Shown: in pieces, positions 1-8,280 of the stretch
Numbering within the stretch: the stretch's first letter is position 1
Layout: each line of letters opens with the position of its first letter
NCBI RefSeq assembly: GCF_035982055.1
Contig: NZ_CP108427.1
Location: 7,749,001-7,813,000 of the forward strand
Direction of reading: 5' to 3'
DNA: 64,000 nucleotides
Source: Streptomyces sp. NBC_01288
GTDB lineage: Bacteria; Actinomycetota; Actinomycetes; Streptomycetales; Streptomycetaceae
Notes under the pieces: generated by a model
The model's input: the letters and a program-made list of their open reading frames with translations, nothing else
Database searches by the model: none
What the model was told of the DNA's origin: nothing
Position numbers and translations under genes: made by a program

Positions 1-2
1 CC

Positions 3-653
3 GAGACCACCGCCCGGCTGCGCGGCCTGGACCTGCGCGACGCACGGGCCGAACGGGACGCCGTACTGGACGAGTTGGGGCTTACGGCCATTGCCGGGCG
101 GCCGCTCAAGAAGCTGTCCGGTGGGCAGCGGCGGCTGGCGTGTGTCGCGGCCGCGCTGGTCGGGGAACGGCCGCTGCTGGTGCTCGACGAGCCGACCACC
201 GGGATGGATCCGGTCGCGCGCAGGGCCGTGTGGTCCGCCGTCGACCGGCGCCGGGCCGAGCGCGGGTCCACCGTGCTGCTCGTCACCCACAACGTCATCG
301 AGGCCGAGACCGTCCTCGACCGGGTCGCCGTCCTCGACCAGGGCAAGGTCATCGCCTGCGACACCCCCGCCGGGCTCAAGGAACAGGTCGCGGGCGAGGT
401 GCGGGTCGAGCTGGTGTGGCGGGAGAAGCCGCCGCTGGACGTCCCGGAGGTCGCCGCGCTGCGGGACCGGGCCGTCGAGTCCGGCCGCCGCTGGACGCTC
501 AGGCTCGCCCCCGAGGAGGCCCGGGTGGCCGTCGCCACGGTGACCGGCGGGGCCGCGTTCGCCGCCCTGGACGACTTCACCCTGGCCACGCCCAGCCTGG
601 AGGACGTGTATCTGACGCTGGGCGGAAACGCGCAGGGGCTGGTGAAGGCATGA
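3..653 (+). CDS. ABC transporter ATP-binding protein (5' end outside window)
   Basis: This is the ATP-hydrolysing subunit of an ABC-2 type exporter. The frame is open from base 3, so the N-terminus and Walker A lie upstream of the window. Visible motifs are the signature LSGGQ, Walker B LLVLDEPTTGMDP, and the H-loop VTHNV, followed by a roughly 80-residue C-terminal domain. The stop TGA overlaps an ATG (ATGA) that opens a 33-codon frame leading to the permease gene, so the two subunits are probably translationally coupled. The substrate cannot be read from sequence. The ATPase assignment is firm. Confidence 0.93.
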   Translation, partial: ETTARLRGLDLRDARAERDAVLDELGLTAIAGRPLKKLSGGQRRLACVAAALVGERPLLVLDEPTTGMDPVARRAVWSAVDRRRAERGSTVLLVTHNVIEAETVLDRVAVLDQGKVIACDTPAGLKEQVAGEVRVELVWREKPPLDVPEVAALRDRAVESGRRWTLRLAPEEARVAVATVTGGAAFAALDDFTLATPSLEDVYLTLGGNAQGLVKA

Positions 654-751
654 GTACACGGGCCGTCGTATCCGTATGGGACAGGGCGACCGCCGTTGTA
701 CCCGTAGGGGACAGGACGGCTTCCGGCGTCGAGAGGAGCAGCGCGACGTGA
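650..751 (+). CDS. Possible 33-residue coupling ORF between ABC subunits
   Basis: An ATG overlapping the ATPase stop (ATGA) opens 33 codons that end in a TGA overlapping the permease GTG (GTGA). Residues 5-14 and 15-24 are an imperfect tandem repeat (AVVSVWDRAT, AVVPVGDRTA), encoded by two 30-bp units at 662-691 and 692-721 with 24 of 30 bases identical. It may be a real coupling peptide, or the old permease N-terminus put out of frame by a duplication or indel. I recognise no family. Confidence 0.3.
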   Translation: MSTRAVVSVWDRATAVVPVGDRTASGVERSSAT

Positions 752-1575
752 GTGTCGTATCCGCCGATGTTCTGCCGAGTGGCCCCCTGGCCGTGCCGGA
801 GGCCACCGCCTCGGGCGCGGCCGAGCTGGGGCCCAAGGCCAGGCTGTGGCCTTCCATGGCCGCCGTGTACCGGGCGCAGCTGTCCCGGGCGCGGGTCGCG
901 CGGATCCCGCTGCTGTTCGTGGCGACCTTCCAGTCGGTCGGCATCCTGATCATGATGCGCGGGGTCGTCGACGGCGGGAGCCACGACGCCCGGTTCGTCG
1001 TCGCCGGTTCGTCCGTGCTGGTCGTCGCCTACGTCGGGCTCAACCTCCTCGCCCAGTACTTCGGGCAGCTGCGCGGGAGCGGCGGGCTCGACCACTACGC
1101 CACCCTGCCGGTGCCGCCCGCTGCCGTGGTGCTGGGCGCCGCGGGCGCGTACGCCTCCTTCACCGTGCCGGGGACCGTGCTCACCGCCGTCTTCGGGTGT
1201 GTGCTGTTCGGGCTGCCGATGGGGAACATCTGGATCCTGGCGGCGGTGATCCCGCTCGCCGGGGCCGCGCTCGCCGGGCTCGGGGCGGCCCTCGGGCTGC
1301 TTGCGCCTCGGCCCGAACTTGCCACGCTGCTCGGGCAGTTGGGCATGTCCGCGGCCCTGTTGCTGGGTGTGCTGCCTGCTGATCGGATGCCGGACGCGGT
1401 GCGGTTCCTGCGGGATCTGGTGCCCTCGACGTACGGCGTGGAGGCGTTCGCGCAGACCTTCGCGGCGCATCCGGACTGGGCGCTCGTCCTCGGTGACCTC
1501 GCCGTATGCGCCGGGGTCGGGGTCGTTTCGCTGGCCGTCGCCGCCTGGGCGTACCGTCGGGCCGCCGTCCGGTGA
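748..1575 (+). CDS. ABC-2 type transporter permease
   Basis: This is the membrane subunit of the exporter whose ATPase lies just upstream. From GTG 748 the protein has 275 residues: about 40 hydrophilic N-terminal residues, then about six hydrophobic segments, for example IPLLFVATFQSVGILIMM and GVVSLAVAAWAY. The start is chosen because GAGGAG lies about nine bases upstream; in-frame starts further upstream give an unnatural Arg-rich sequence. No substrate-specific motif is visible. Confidence 0.88.
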   Translation: MSVVSADVLPSGPLAVPEATASGAAELGPKARLWPSMAAVYRAQLSRARVARIPLLFVATFQSVGILIMMRGVVDGGSHDARFVVAGSSVLVVAYVGLNLLAQYFGQLRGSGGLDHYATLPVPPAAVVLGAAGAYASFTVPGTVLTAVFGCVLFGLPMGNIWILAAVIPLAGAALAGLGAALGLLAPRPELATLLGQLGMSAALLLGVLPADRMPDAVRFLRDLVPSTYGVEAFAQTFAAHPDWALVLGDLAVCAGVGVVSLAVAAWAYRRAAVR

Positions 1576-1609
1576 CGCGCCGCACAGCCGGGCCTGGCAC
1601 GATGGCAGT

Positions 1610-2350
1610 GTGACCGCACCGCTGACTCCGCCTCCGCCGCCGCGTGACCAGTCCCCGCACGATGCGTGGCAGCCGCCGGGTGACCCGGGTACCTCGGGTG
1701 ACCCCGGCGCCCCGGCCGACCCGGGTGCCTCCGGTGCCGGGTATCCGGCGTACCCCCCGCAGGAAGCGTCCTACGGCCAGGACGGGCCCGGGATCAGGAC
1801 GGAGCTGATCGAGGCCGTCGTCGTCACGGTCGCCTCGGCGGTCGGTGGGCTGTTGCTCGGGGTGTTGTGGTGGTGGCTGGCGCCGCATGTTCCGCTCGTC
1901 GGGGACGTGGTCGACAAGAGCTGGGTCGTCTATCTCAAGGACTCCGAGGGTGAGCAGGCCGTGGGGGTGGACGGAACGTTCACTCTGCTCGCGGCGGCTT
2001 TCGGGGTCGTGAGCGCCCTTGTCGTCTTTTTGCTGCGGCGGCGTGGGGGAGTGCCGCTGGTCGCCGCACTGGCCTTGGGCGGGCTGCTCGCTTCGTTCAT
2101 CGCCTGGCGGCTGGGGATGTGGTTCGGGCCCACCAAGGATGTGCTCGCGCACGCCAAGGCCGTGGGTAAGGGGGTTACGTTTTCTGCGCCGCTGAAGTTG
2201 GGGGCGAAGGGGGCGTTGCTGGCCTGGCCGGTTGCCGGGCTGGTCGTTCATCTGGGGCTGACTGCGTTGTTCGGGCCTCGGGATCCTGAGCCGGGGTATG
2301 TGCAGCAGGGGGTTGGGCCTACGGATGGGTACGGGGCTCCGCTGGCCTAG
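1610..2350 (+). CDS. DUF2567-like membrane protein
   Basis: A 246-residue protein starting at GTG 1610, 34 bp after the permease. The first 55 residues are Pro/Gly/Asp-rich and look disordered. Four hydrophobic segments follow, including VVVTVASAVGGLLLGVLWWW, FTLLAAAFGVVSALVVFLL and a last one near ALLAWPVAGLVVHLGLTALF. This layout fits the actinobacterial DUF2567 family, for which I know no biochemical role. Co-transcription with the exporter is possible, but no functional link is evident. Confidence 0.75.
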   Translation: MTAPLTPPPPPRDQSPHDAWQPPGDPGTSGDPGAPADPGASGAGYPAYPPQEASYGQDGPGIRTELIEAVVVTVASAVGGLLLGVLWWWLAPHVPLVGDVVDKSWVVYLKDSEGEQAVGVDGTFTLLAAAFGVVSALVVFLLRRRGGVPLVAALALGGLLASFIAWRLGMWFGPTKDVLAHAKAVGKGVTFSAPLKLGAKGALLAWPVAGLVVHLGLTALFGPRDPEPGYVQQGVGPTDGYGAPLA

Positions 2351-2389
2351 GGGATTTTCGCCCCCGCCTCCCCTACCCGTCCCATCTCC

Positions 2390-2487
2390 AGGGGCTGCTG
2401 CCCCTTCCGCCCCGCCTGGGGGCTGCGCCCCCAGACCCCCGCTTCGGCCTGGACGGCCTCGTCCTCAAGCGCCGGACGGGCTGGAGG
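2390..2487 (+). repeat. Dispersed Streptomyces intergenic repeat with hairpin
   Basis: The 285-bp gap between the DUF2567 gene and ybaK contains no gene. It holds a GC-rich element ending in GCGCCGGACGGGCTGGA, a sequence I recognise as common between Streptomyces genes. Its core hairpin, CTGGGGGC-TGC-GCCCCCAG at 2416-2434, recurs in almost the same form at 55521-55539. Because the flanking genes converge, it may act as a bidirectional terminator. Confidence 0.65.
2416..2434. terminator. Hairpin between convergent genes
   Basis: A perfect 8-bp stem (CTGGGGGC / GCCCCCAG) with a 3-nt loop, with no U-tract. It lies between the convergent DUF2567 and ybaK genes and could stop transcription from either side. 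Confidence 0.5.
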
Positions 2488-2635
2488 TAGCCGGCCCTGT
2501 GTTGAAGAGGTGCTGCCCCCTACGCCGGCCTGCGCCCGTGATTAGCCCTGTGCTTCCGTACGCGCCACTTTCGTTTCCGTGTTTTCTTCGACATGCCTCT
2601 CGTGCTTAACCGAGGACAGGCGCGGCGTCGAGAGG

Positions 2636-3136
2636 CTACGCACGGCCGATGGGGGCCAGTACCGCGGACGTGAGGGATTTCAGGTCCTCGGGGGAGAGTT
2701 CCACCTCCAGGCCGCGGCGGCCGGCCGAGACGCAGATCGTGGGGTGGGTGGTGGCCGAGGTGTCCAGGACCGTGCGGAGTTTTTTGCGTTGGCCCAGGGG
2801 GGAGATGCCGCCCCGGACGTAGCCGGTGGTGCGTTCGGCGAGGGTCGGGTCGGCCATGGTCGCGCGTTTGCCGCCTACCGCCGAGGCGAGTGCCTTCAGG
2901 TCCAGTTGGCCTGCCACCGGGACCACGGCCACTGTCAGTGTGCCGTCCACGTCCGCCAGCAAGGTCTTGAAGACCCGGTCCGGGGAGACGCCCATCGCCT
3001 CGGCCGCCTCCTCGCCGTAGGAGGGGTGGGACGGGTCGTGGTCGTAGGCGTGGAGTTCGTACGGCACCCCGGCCGCTGTCAGAGCGACTGTCGCCGGGGT
3101 GCCGCCCGACTGTTGTTGTTTTGGCTTCTTGGCCAT
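2636..3136 (-). CDS. ybaK: YbaK/EbsC-family aminoacyl-tRNA deacylase
   Basis: A 166-residue protein of the YbaK/ProX editing family, which in characterised members hydrolyses Cys-tRNA(Pro) in trans. It has the conserved lysine in VFKTLLA, the PVAGQLDLKALASAVGGK block, GYVRGGISPLGQRKK, and the late ICVSAGRRGLEVELSPEDL segment, all in family order and at the usual length. It is the last of three closely spaced minus-strand genes, 21 bp after the LON-domain gene. The substrate tRNA is inferred from the family. Confidence 0.93.
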   Translation of the reverse strand: MAKKPKQQQSGGTPATVALTAAGVPYELHAYDHDPSHPSYGEEAAEAMGVSPDRVFKTLLADVDGTLTVAVVPVAGQLDLKALASAVGGKRATMADPTLAERTTGYVRGGISPLGQRKKLRTVLDTSATTHPTICVSAGRRGLEVELSPEDLKSLTSAVLAPIGRA

Positions 3137-3157
3137 CAGATTGTCCGGTTTCCGGGG

Positions 3158-3901
3158 TCAGTTCAGGCTGGTCGGGCCGCGGGTCAGGTCCGATGCCGGG
3201 AGGGACGGCAGGTTGCGGATGATGGCCGTCTCGGAGCGGAGGAGTTTCAGTTCGTCGCGTAGGCGGGAGGCGGTGTCGGGGGCCTGGAGGAGGCGTTGTT
3301 TCGTCGCCGTGTCGAGCATCATCGCGGCGGCCACCAGGTAGGAGACGACGGCCGGCTCGTCGGGGAGTTCGGCCTCGCCCGTCGACAGGGTGCGTTCGCG
3401 GGCGCCGGCCAGGCGCTTCTGGTACTGGCGGAACGCGCGTAGCACGCCCTCCGCAAGCGCGCCCGCCTCGTCGCCCTTCTCCTCGGGCAGCTCCTCCAGT
3501 TCGGCCGTCAGGAACGGGCCCGAGGCGTCCACGGAGAGCAGTCGCATGCGGGTCGTGCCCGTCGCCAGCACCTCGAAGGAGCCGTCGGCGCGCTCGCGGA
3601 TCGTGGCCGCGTCGGCCAGGCAGCCCACCGAGTGGAAGGACTTGAGCGGGTCGGGGCCGAAGCCGGCGGCGGGGCCGCGTTCGGGCACGGCCGTCTGGTC
3701 GGGCATGCCCGGGGCGGTCGATGCCACCTCGTGGCCGTCGCGGATGGCCACGACGGCGAATCGGCGCGAATCCTCCTCAGGGGTCTTGAGCAGATCGCGC
3801 ATCATGGCGCGATAGCGCTCCTCGAAAATGTTCAGAGGAAGCACGAGCCCCGGGAACAGAACCGAGTTCAGGGGGAAGAGGGGCAGCCGGACGGTGGTCA
3901 C
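3158..3901 (-). CDS. LON substrate-binding domain protein
   Basis: A 247-residue stand-alone LON N-terminal domain without the AAA or protease modules of Lon. It opens with LPLFPLNSVLFPGLVLPLNIFEERYR, shown here only as the blocks LPLFPLNSVLFPG and LNIFEERYR, which are the hallmark of the domain. It ends in a helical region (DTATKQRLLQAPDTASRL). The start is GTG 3901. It sits 12 bp after the upstream gene and 21 bp before ybaK. Such proteins are thought to bind proteins, but the function here is not known. Confidence 0.9.
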   Translation of the reverse strand: MTTVRLPLFPLNSVLFPGLVLPLNIFEERYRAMMRDLLKTPEEDSRRFAVVAIRDGHEVASTAPGMPDQTAVPERGPAAGFGPDPLKSFHSVGCLADAATIRERADGSFEVLATGTTRMRLLSVDASGPFLTAELEELPEEKGDEAGALAEGVLRAFRQYQKRLAGARERTLSTGEAELPDEPAVVSYLVAAAMMLDTATKQRLLQAPDTASRLRDELKLLRSETAIIRNLPSLPASDLTRGPTSLN

Positions 3902-3912
3902 GGCGCAAAAGC

Positions 3913-5046
3913 CTAATGGTCGCCGGAGCGGGCACGTCCGTCGTGCTCACTCCGTGGATACCCGGGTGCGTCCTCGAAGGCCCACGGCTGCGTCGGAATC
4001 GCTTGCAGGGCCGGAGGAATCGGGCCGCCCAGGGGGACGTCCGCGGCCACCGCGATGCGTACGCCGTCCCGGATTTCCAGGAACTGGCCCAGCGGGTCGT
4101 CCGAGATCCGGTCCCAGGGGAACGACGTGGCGTACGGGCCGATCAGGCGGAGCTGGTCCAGCGCGTCCGTCCAGCGTTCGAGGCGGATGAGGACGTAGGT
4201 CAGGAGGTTGCGGACCTCGGCGGGCCACGGGTCCGCCGCCGCGTACGTGGCCGAGAGGGCGATCGCCAGGTCGGCCGCCGCGTCGAGGCGGGCGCGGGGG
4301 ACCGTAGGAGCGCAGCCGTCGGTCAGGCACGCGAAGGCCGCGCGGACCGGCAGCGCCTGGACGAGTGAGCCCGGCAGGGCGTCCTGGGCGGCCGGCTCGG
4401 CGAAGTCGAAGCACTCGCGGTGGGAGCAGCGGGCGGTGTGGGGTGTGTCGCCCCACTGCGCGCAGCAGGCCGCCGACAGGTACTGAAGGGCCGCCACATG
4501 GCAGCCGTAGTGGTGCGGGGAGCGGCGGACCGCCTCGCCCCACAGCCGTTCGAACTCGGCGTGCCCGGCGTTCGTGCCCCGCGCCCGGTCCAGCGCGATG
4601 CGCCACGGCACCGGGTCGCGTGGTTCGGCCTCGGCCGCCGCCGTGATCAGCGGGTTCAGCTCGCGGAGCAGTTCGGCGCGGGCCGGGGACTCCCAGCCGC
4701 GGTCCATCGCCAGCTGGGCCGTGAGGAGGAGCGCGTCCGGGTCCTGCGGGGCGGCCGCGTACCAGTCGTCCAGCCACTCGGGACGGCAGCGGGCGAACGC
4801 GGCGAGCCGGCGCGTGTGGCGGTCGCGGTCCTCCCACATCGCGGCGGCGCGGGTGGCGGACAGCAGATCGGAGGCCGGCCCGTACTCGCCGCGCCCGGCC
4901 GCGACCAGCGCGGGGCCGAGCCGGTCGTCGGGCGCGTCGAGGAGGACCTCGTCGTCGGCCGGCAGCCCGGCGGCGAGCCGCGAGGTGTTCCTTGCCATCC
5001 GGGCGGTGCGGATGAACGCGCGCAGCAGAGCCATGGTGTCGACCAT
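3913..5046 (-). CDS. Helical-repeat hypothetical protein
   Basis: A predicted cytosolic protein of 377 residues from ATG 5046 (MVDTMALLRAF). The body is rich in Ala, Leu and Arg with TPR-like helical periodicity (for example DPDALLLTAQLAMDRGWESP and WTDALDQLRLIGPYA). A central Cys/His cluster, CCAQWGDTPHTARCSHREC, could bind metal. I see no catalytic motif. An in-frame GTG/ATG further upstream (to 5118) would add 24 residues with an unlikely composition. It heads the three-gene set with the LON and YbaK genes. DUF4034-like is a guess only. Confidence 0.7.
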   Translation of the reverse strand: MVDTMALLRAFIRTARMARNTSRLAAGLPADDEVLLDAPDDRLGPALVAAGRGEYGPASDLLSATRAAAMWEDRDRHTRRLAAFARCRPEWLDDWYAAAPQDPDALLLTAQLAMDRGWESPARAELLRELNPLITAAAEAEPRDPVPWRIALDRARGTNAGHAEFERLWGEAVRRSPHHYGCHVAALQYLSAACCAQWGDTPHTARCSHRECFDFAEPAAQDALPGSLVQALPVRAAFACLTDGCAPTVPRARLDAAADLAIALSATYAAADPWPAEVRNLLTYVLIRLERWTDALDQLRLIGPYATSFPWDRISDDPLGQFLEIRDGVRIAVAADVPLGGPIPPALQAIPTQPWAFEDAPGYPRSEHDGRARSGDH

Positions 5047-5184
5047 TGAAGGACCGCCGATCCGGAGTGCGCCAGACCGATTGGGTACCCGGCTGAAAGT
5101 TGTACGCGCTTCGGTCAAGCCCAGGCAAAAGGTGACTGTTGCTCAACTGTTCGAGTGCTGTGCGCGCGGGCTTCCGAGGGGCTC

Positions 5185-6762
5185 CTAGCCGCGCCTGAGC
5201 AGCCTTGTGGCGCCCGCCGCGACCGCCGTGGCAAGGATCCACCCCAGCAGGATCAGCGCCACCGACAGCCACTGCCAGCCGCCGTGCAGCTGCCACTGGC
5301 CCGCCTGCCCCAGGTCGATCACCGGCAGCAGCAGGTCCAGCGCGAACAGGGCGGGGCTCCACGGCGGATGCCCGTTCGCGTTCACCGGCGCGTGGTCGGC
5401 GTGCGCGAAGGCCAGCGAGCCGGCCGCCCACAGCACCGCCATCCATACGGCGGCCCGGCCCGGCCGGTACCCGTAGGCGACCGTCCAGTCCTGCGCGACC
5501 CCCCACACCTTGGCCGCGATCGGCAGGCTCTCCCGGCGCCGCCGCTGCTTGGCGAGCAGCACCTCGCGCGCGTCCTCGTCCTCACCGGCGTTGCGCAGCA
5601 CGGTCGCGAGCCGCTCGTACGGCTCCGGGGCGTACTCGGCGGTCGCCGCCGCCACCCAGTCGAGGCGGGCGTCCAGCGGGAACGGGCCCTGCGGTACGAG
5701 GTTCTCGTACACGAAGCCGCCCATGTGCAGGTTGCCCGGGCTCGGCCAACTGGTCGCCGAATCGATCAGGTTGACCACCCGCGCCCCCGACAGCACCACC
5801 TTCCCGCGCTGCGGCCGCTCCCCGAGGAAACGCAGCTCGGGCGCCTGTATGCGCAGCAGCGACAGTTCCTGGTCGTCCGTGAACGTGAACCGGGCCCGCT
5901 CCAGGTCCACCGCGTCCCCGAACCGCCCGTCGTCCAGCCGCACCCCGCCCTGGCAGGAGAAACGCTGAATGCGGGTCCCGCGCGCGGGAGTTGTGCCGCT
6001 CAGCCAGGGGCCGCCGACGCCGGCGGGGGTGAGGTACAGGGTGCGGCCCACGGTCAACTGGGGTGCGTTCAGGGCGAGTCGGCTGTACGGGTTCGCCAGC
6101 CGGGCGCCGCGCAGGCTCAGCGAGACGCCCACCTTGGCGCTGCGCAGACTCAACTCGCCGTGCGATTCGAGGAGTTCGGCCTGTAGATCCTGTCCTACGG
6201 TCATGCCGTCGGCGGCGATCGAACGGCCCGTGCGGTCCCGGTAGACGATCGCCTGGTTCAGCAGCAGATCGGTGCCGATGTGCGCGTCGGTCAGCCGGAC
6301 GCCGTTGTGGAAGCGGCAGCGCGGCAGATGCAGGTCACCCTCCGTGTGCACCCGCGCCGCCTCCAACCGCGGCACCGAGCAGTTCACCAGCCGTACGGTC
6401 TGGAAGCGCGCCTCCGGCAGCAGCACCTCCCGCTCGAAACGGCAGCCCTTCAGCTCGACGTACGGCGTGACGGTGCCGCCCGCCAGGTCCAGCACGCCGC
6501 TGATCTGCACGCCGGTGAGTTTCAGGGAGGCCACCCGGCCCGACAGCGCGGGCGGGCCGTCGAGGAGCAGCCAGCACACGAACCGCGCCCGCACGGTCCG
6601 CTCCGGGCCCCACGGATGTCCGCCGTGCGGATCGTCGACGACACTGTCGCCGCTGCTCAGGTCGTACACGCTGCCGTTGCGGAAGGCCTGCCACATACCG
6701 GCCTCGGCGGCGGTCGCATCGTCCGGCACATCCCCCGCGCGGAGGCCGACACCCTCGGTCAC
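5185..6762 (-). CDS. Beta-helix membrane protein (often called membrane-associated oxidoreductase)
   Basis: About 525 residues. The N-terminal two thirds consist of short imperfect units in which hydrophobic residues recur every few positions (VELKGCRFEREVLLPEARF, LSLRSAKVGVSLSLRGARL), as in right-handed beta-helix or pentapeptide-like folds. The C-terminal 130 residues hold a helical segment and about three membrane spans (AAVWMAVLWAAGSLAFA, LFALDLLLPVIDL, LSVALILLGWILATAVAAG). The common name implies a redox role, but I see no FAD or NAD motif to support it. The start is uncertain: GTG 6762 or GTG 6786. Confidence 0.75.
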   Translation of the reverse strand: MTEGVGLRAGDVPDDATAAEAGMWQAFRNGSVYDLSSGDSVVDDPHGGHPWGPERTVRARFVCWLLLDGPPALSGRVASLKLTGVQISGVLDLAGGTVTPYVELKGCRFEREVLLPEARFQTVRLVNCSVPRLEAARVHTEGDLHLPRCRFHNGVRLTDAHIGTDLLLNQAIVYRDRTGRSIAADGMTVGQDLQAELLESHGELSLRSAKVGVSLSLRGARLANPYSRLALNAPQLTVGRTLYLTPAGVGGPWLSGTTPARGTRIQRFSCQGGVRLDDGRFGDAVDLERARFTFTDDQELSLLRIQAPELRFLGERPQRGKVVLSGARVVNLIDSATSWPSPGNLHMGGFVYENLVPQGPFPLDARLDWVAAATAEYAPEPYERLATVLRNAGEDEDAREVLLAKQRRRRESLPIAAKVWGVAQDWTVAYGYRPGRAAVWMAVLWAAGSLAFAHADHAPVNANGHPPWSPALFALDLLLPVIDLGQAGQWQLHGGWQWLSVALILLGWILATAVAAGATRLLRRG

Positions 6763-6933
6763 TGCTCTTTCATCCCTCTCGACCACTCACGGGTTTCGCA
6801 CAGCTGTTCATGCCCGCTGAGTAACCCCCGGAACACTAGACGTGAAGGGGATCTTCCGGGTTCCGGCCACGTTCTGTATCAGCCATTGATATGCGTGAGC
6901 GGCCCTCGATCGCCGTCTGCGAGAATTGCTCCC

Positions 6934-8280
6934 GTGATCTCCCGAATCGATCTGCGCGGCGACGCCCTCCCCGAGGGACCCGCCCTGCGCGACCTGCTGC
7001 CCCGAGCCGACTTCGACGTCTCGGCCGCCCTGGAGAAGGTGCGGCCGATCTGCGAGGCCGTGCATCATCGGGGCGACGCGGCGCTGATCGACTTCGCCGA
7101 GAAGTTCGACGGCGTGCGGCTGGAATCGGTACGGGTCCCGGCGCAGGCGCTCAGCGACGCGCTGGAGCAGCTCGACCCGGCGGTGCGCGCGGCCCTGGAG
7201 GAGTCCATCCGGCGCGCCCGGCTCGTCCACCGTGAGCAGCGCCGCACGACGCACACCACGCAGGTCGTGCCCGGCGGCACGGTCACCGAGAAGTGGGTGC
7301 CGGTGGATCGGGTGGGGCTGTACGCGCCCGGCGGGCGGTCCGTCTACCCGTCGTCCGTGATCATGAACGTGGTGCCCGCGCAGGAGGCAGGCGTCGAGTC
7401 CGTCGCGCTCGCCTCCCCGCCGCAGGCCGAGTTCGACGGGCTTCCGCACCCGACGATCCTCGCCGCCTGCGCGCTGCTCGGCGTCGACGAGGTCTACGCC
7501 GTAGGCGGCGCCCAGGCCGTCGCGATGTTCGCCCACGGCACCGAGTCCTGCGCCCCGGCCAACATGGTCACCGGGCCCGGCAACATCTGGGTCGCCGCCG
7601 CCAAGCGCTACTTCACCGGCAAGATCGGCATCGACACCGAGGCCGGCCCGACCGAGATCGCGGTCCTCGCCGACGACACCGCCGATCCGGTGCACGTCGC
7701 CGCCGACCTGATCAGCCAGGCCGAGCACGACCCGCTCGCCGCCGCCGTCCTGGTCACGGACTCCGTGACGCTCGCGGACGCCGTCGAGAAGGAACTCGAA
7801 CCACAGGTCGCGGCCACCAAGCACATCGAGGACCGGATCGCCCCGGCGCTGGCCGGCCGGCAGTCCGCGATCGTCCTCGTCGACGGCATCGACGAGGGAC
7901 TCAGGGTCGTCAACGCCTACGGCGCCGAGCACCTGGAGATCCAGACCGCGGATGCCGCCGCGGTCGCCGACCGGGTGCGGAACGCGGGCGCGATCTTCGT
8001 CGGACCCTGGTCGCCCGTCTCGCTGGGCGACTACGCGGCCGGCTCCAACCACGTGCTGCCGACCGGGGGTTGCGCCTGCCACTCCTCCGGGCTCTCCGTG
8101 CAGTCCTTCCTGCGCGGCATCCACATCGTCGACTACACGAAGGACGCGCTGGCGGACGTAGCGCATCACGTGGTGACGCTGGCGGAGGCGGAGGACCTGC
8201 CCGCGCACGGCGCGGCGGTCAAGGCGAGGTTTGTCGGAGACGAACAAATGTCGCGTGGTTGGAAGGTGCCCGGCAAGTGA
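6934..8280 (+). CDS. hisD: Histidinol dehydrogenase
   Basis: This enzyme catalyses the last two steps of histidine synthesis, NAD-dependent oxidation of L-histidinol to L-histidine via the aldehyde. The 448-residue protein starts at GTG 6934. It contains VPGGTVTEKWVPVDRVGLYAPGG, seen here as the blocks VGLYAPGGRSVYPSS and GPGNIWVAAAKRYFTG, and the zinc/active-site region QAEHDPLAAAVLVTDS, followed by NHVLPTGGCACHSSGLSV. It is the first gene of the his operon; its stop overlaps hisC by 4 bp (GTGA). The 170-bp upstream gap must hold the promoter, but I see no clear box. Confidence 0.98.
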   Translation: MISRIDLRGDALPEGPALRDLLPRADFDVSAALEKVRPICEAVHHRGDAALIDFAEKFDGVRLESVRVPAQALSDALEQLDPAVRAALEESIRRARLVHREQRRTTHTTQVVPGGTVTEKWVPVDRVGLYAPGGRSVYPSSVIMNVVPAQEAGVESVALASPPQAEFDGLPHPTILAACALLGVDEVYAVGGAQAVAMFAHGTESCAPANMVTGPGNIWVAAAKRYFTGKIGIDTEAGPTEIAVLADDTADPVHVAADLISQAEHDPLAAAVLVTDSVTLADAVEKELEPQVAATKHIEDRIAPALAGRQSAIVLVDGIDEGLRVVNAYGAEHLEIQTADAAAVADRVRNAGAIFVGPWSPVSLGDYAAGSNHVLPTGGCACHSSGLSVQSFLRGIHIVDYTKDALADVAHHVVTLAEAEDLPAHGAAVKARFVGDEQMSRGWKVPGK

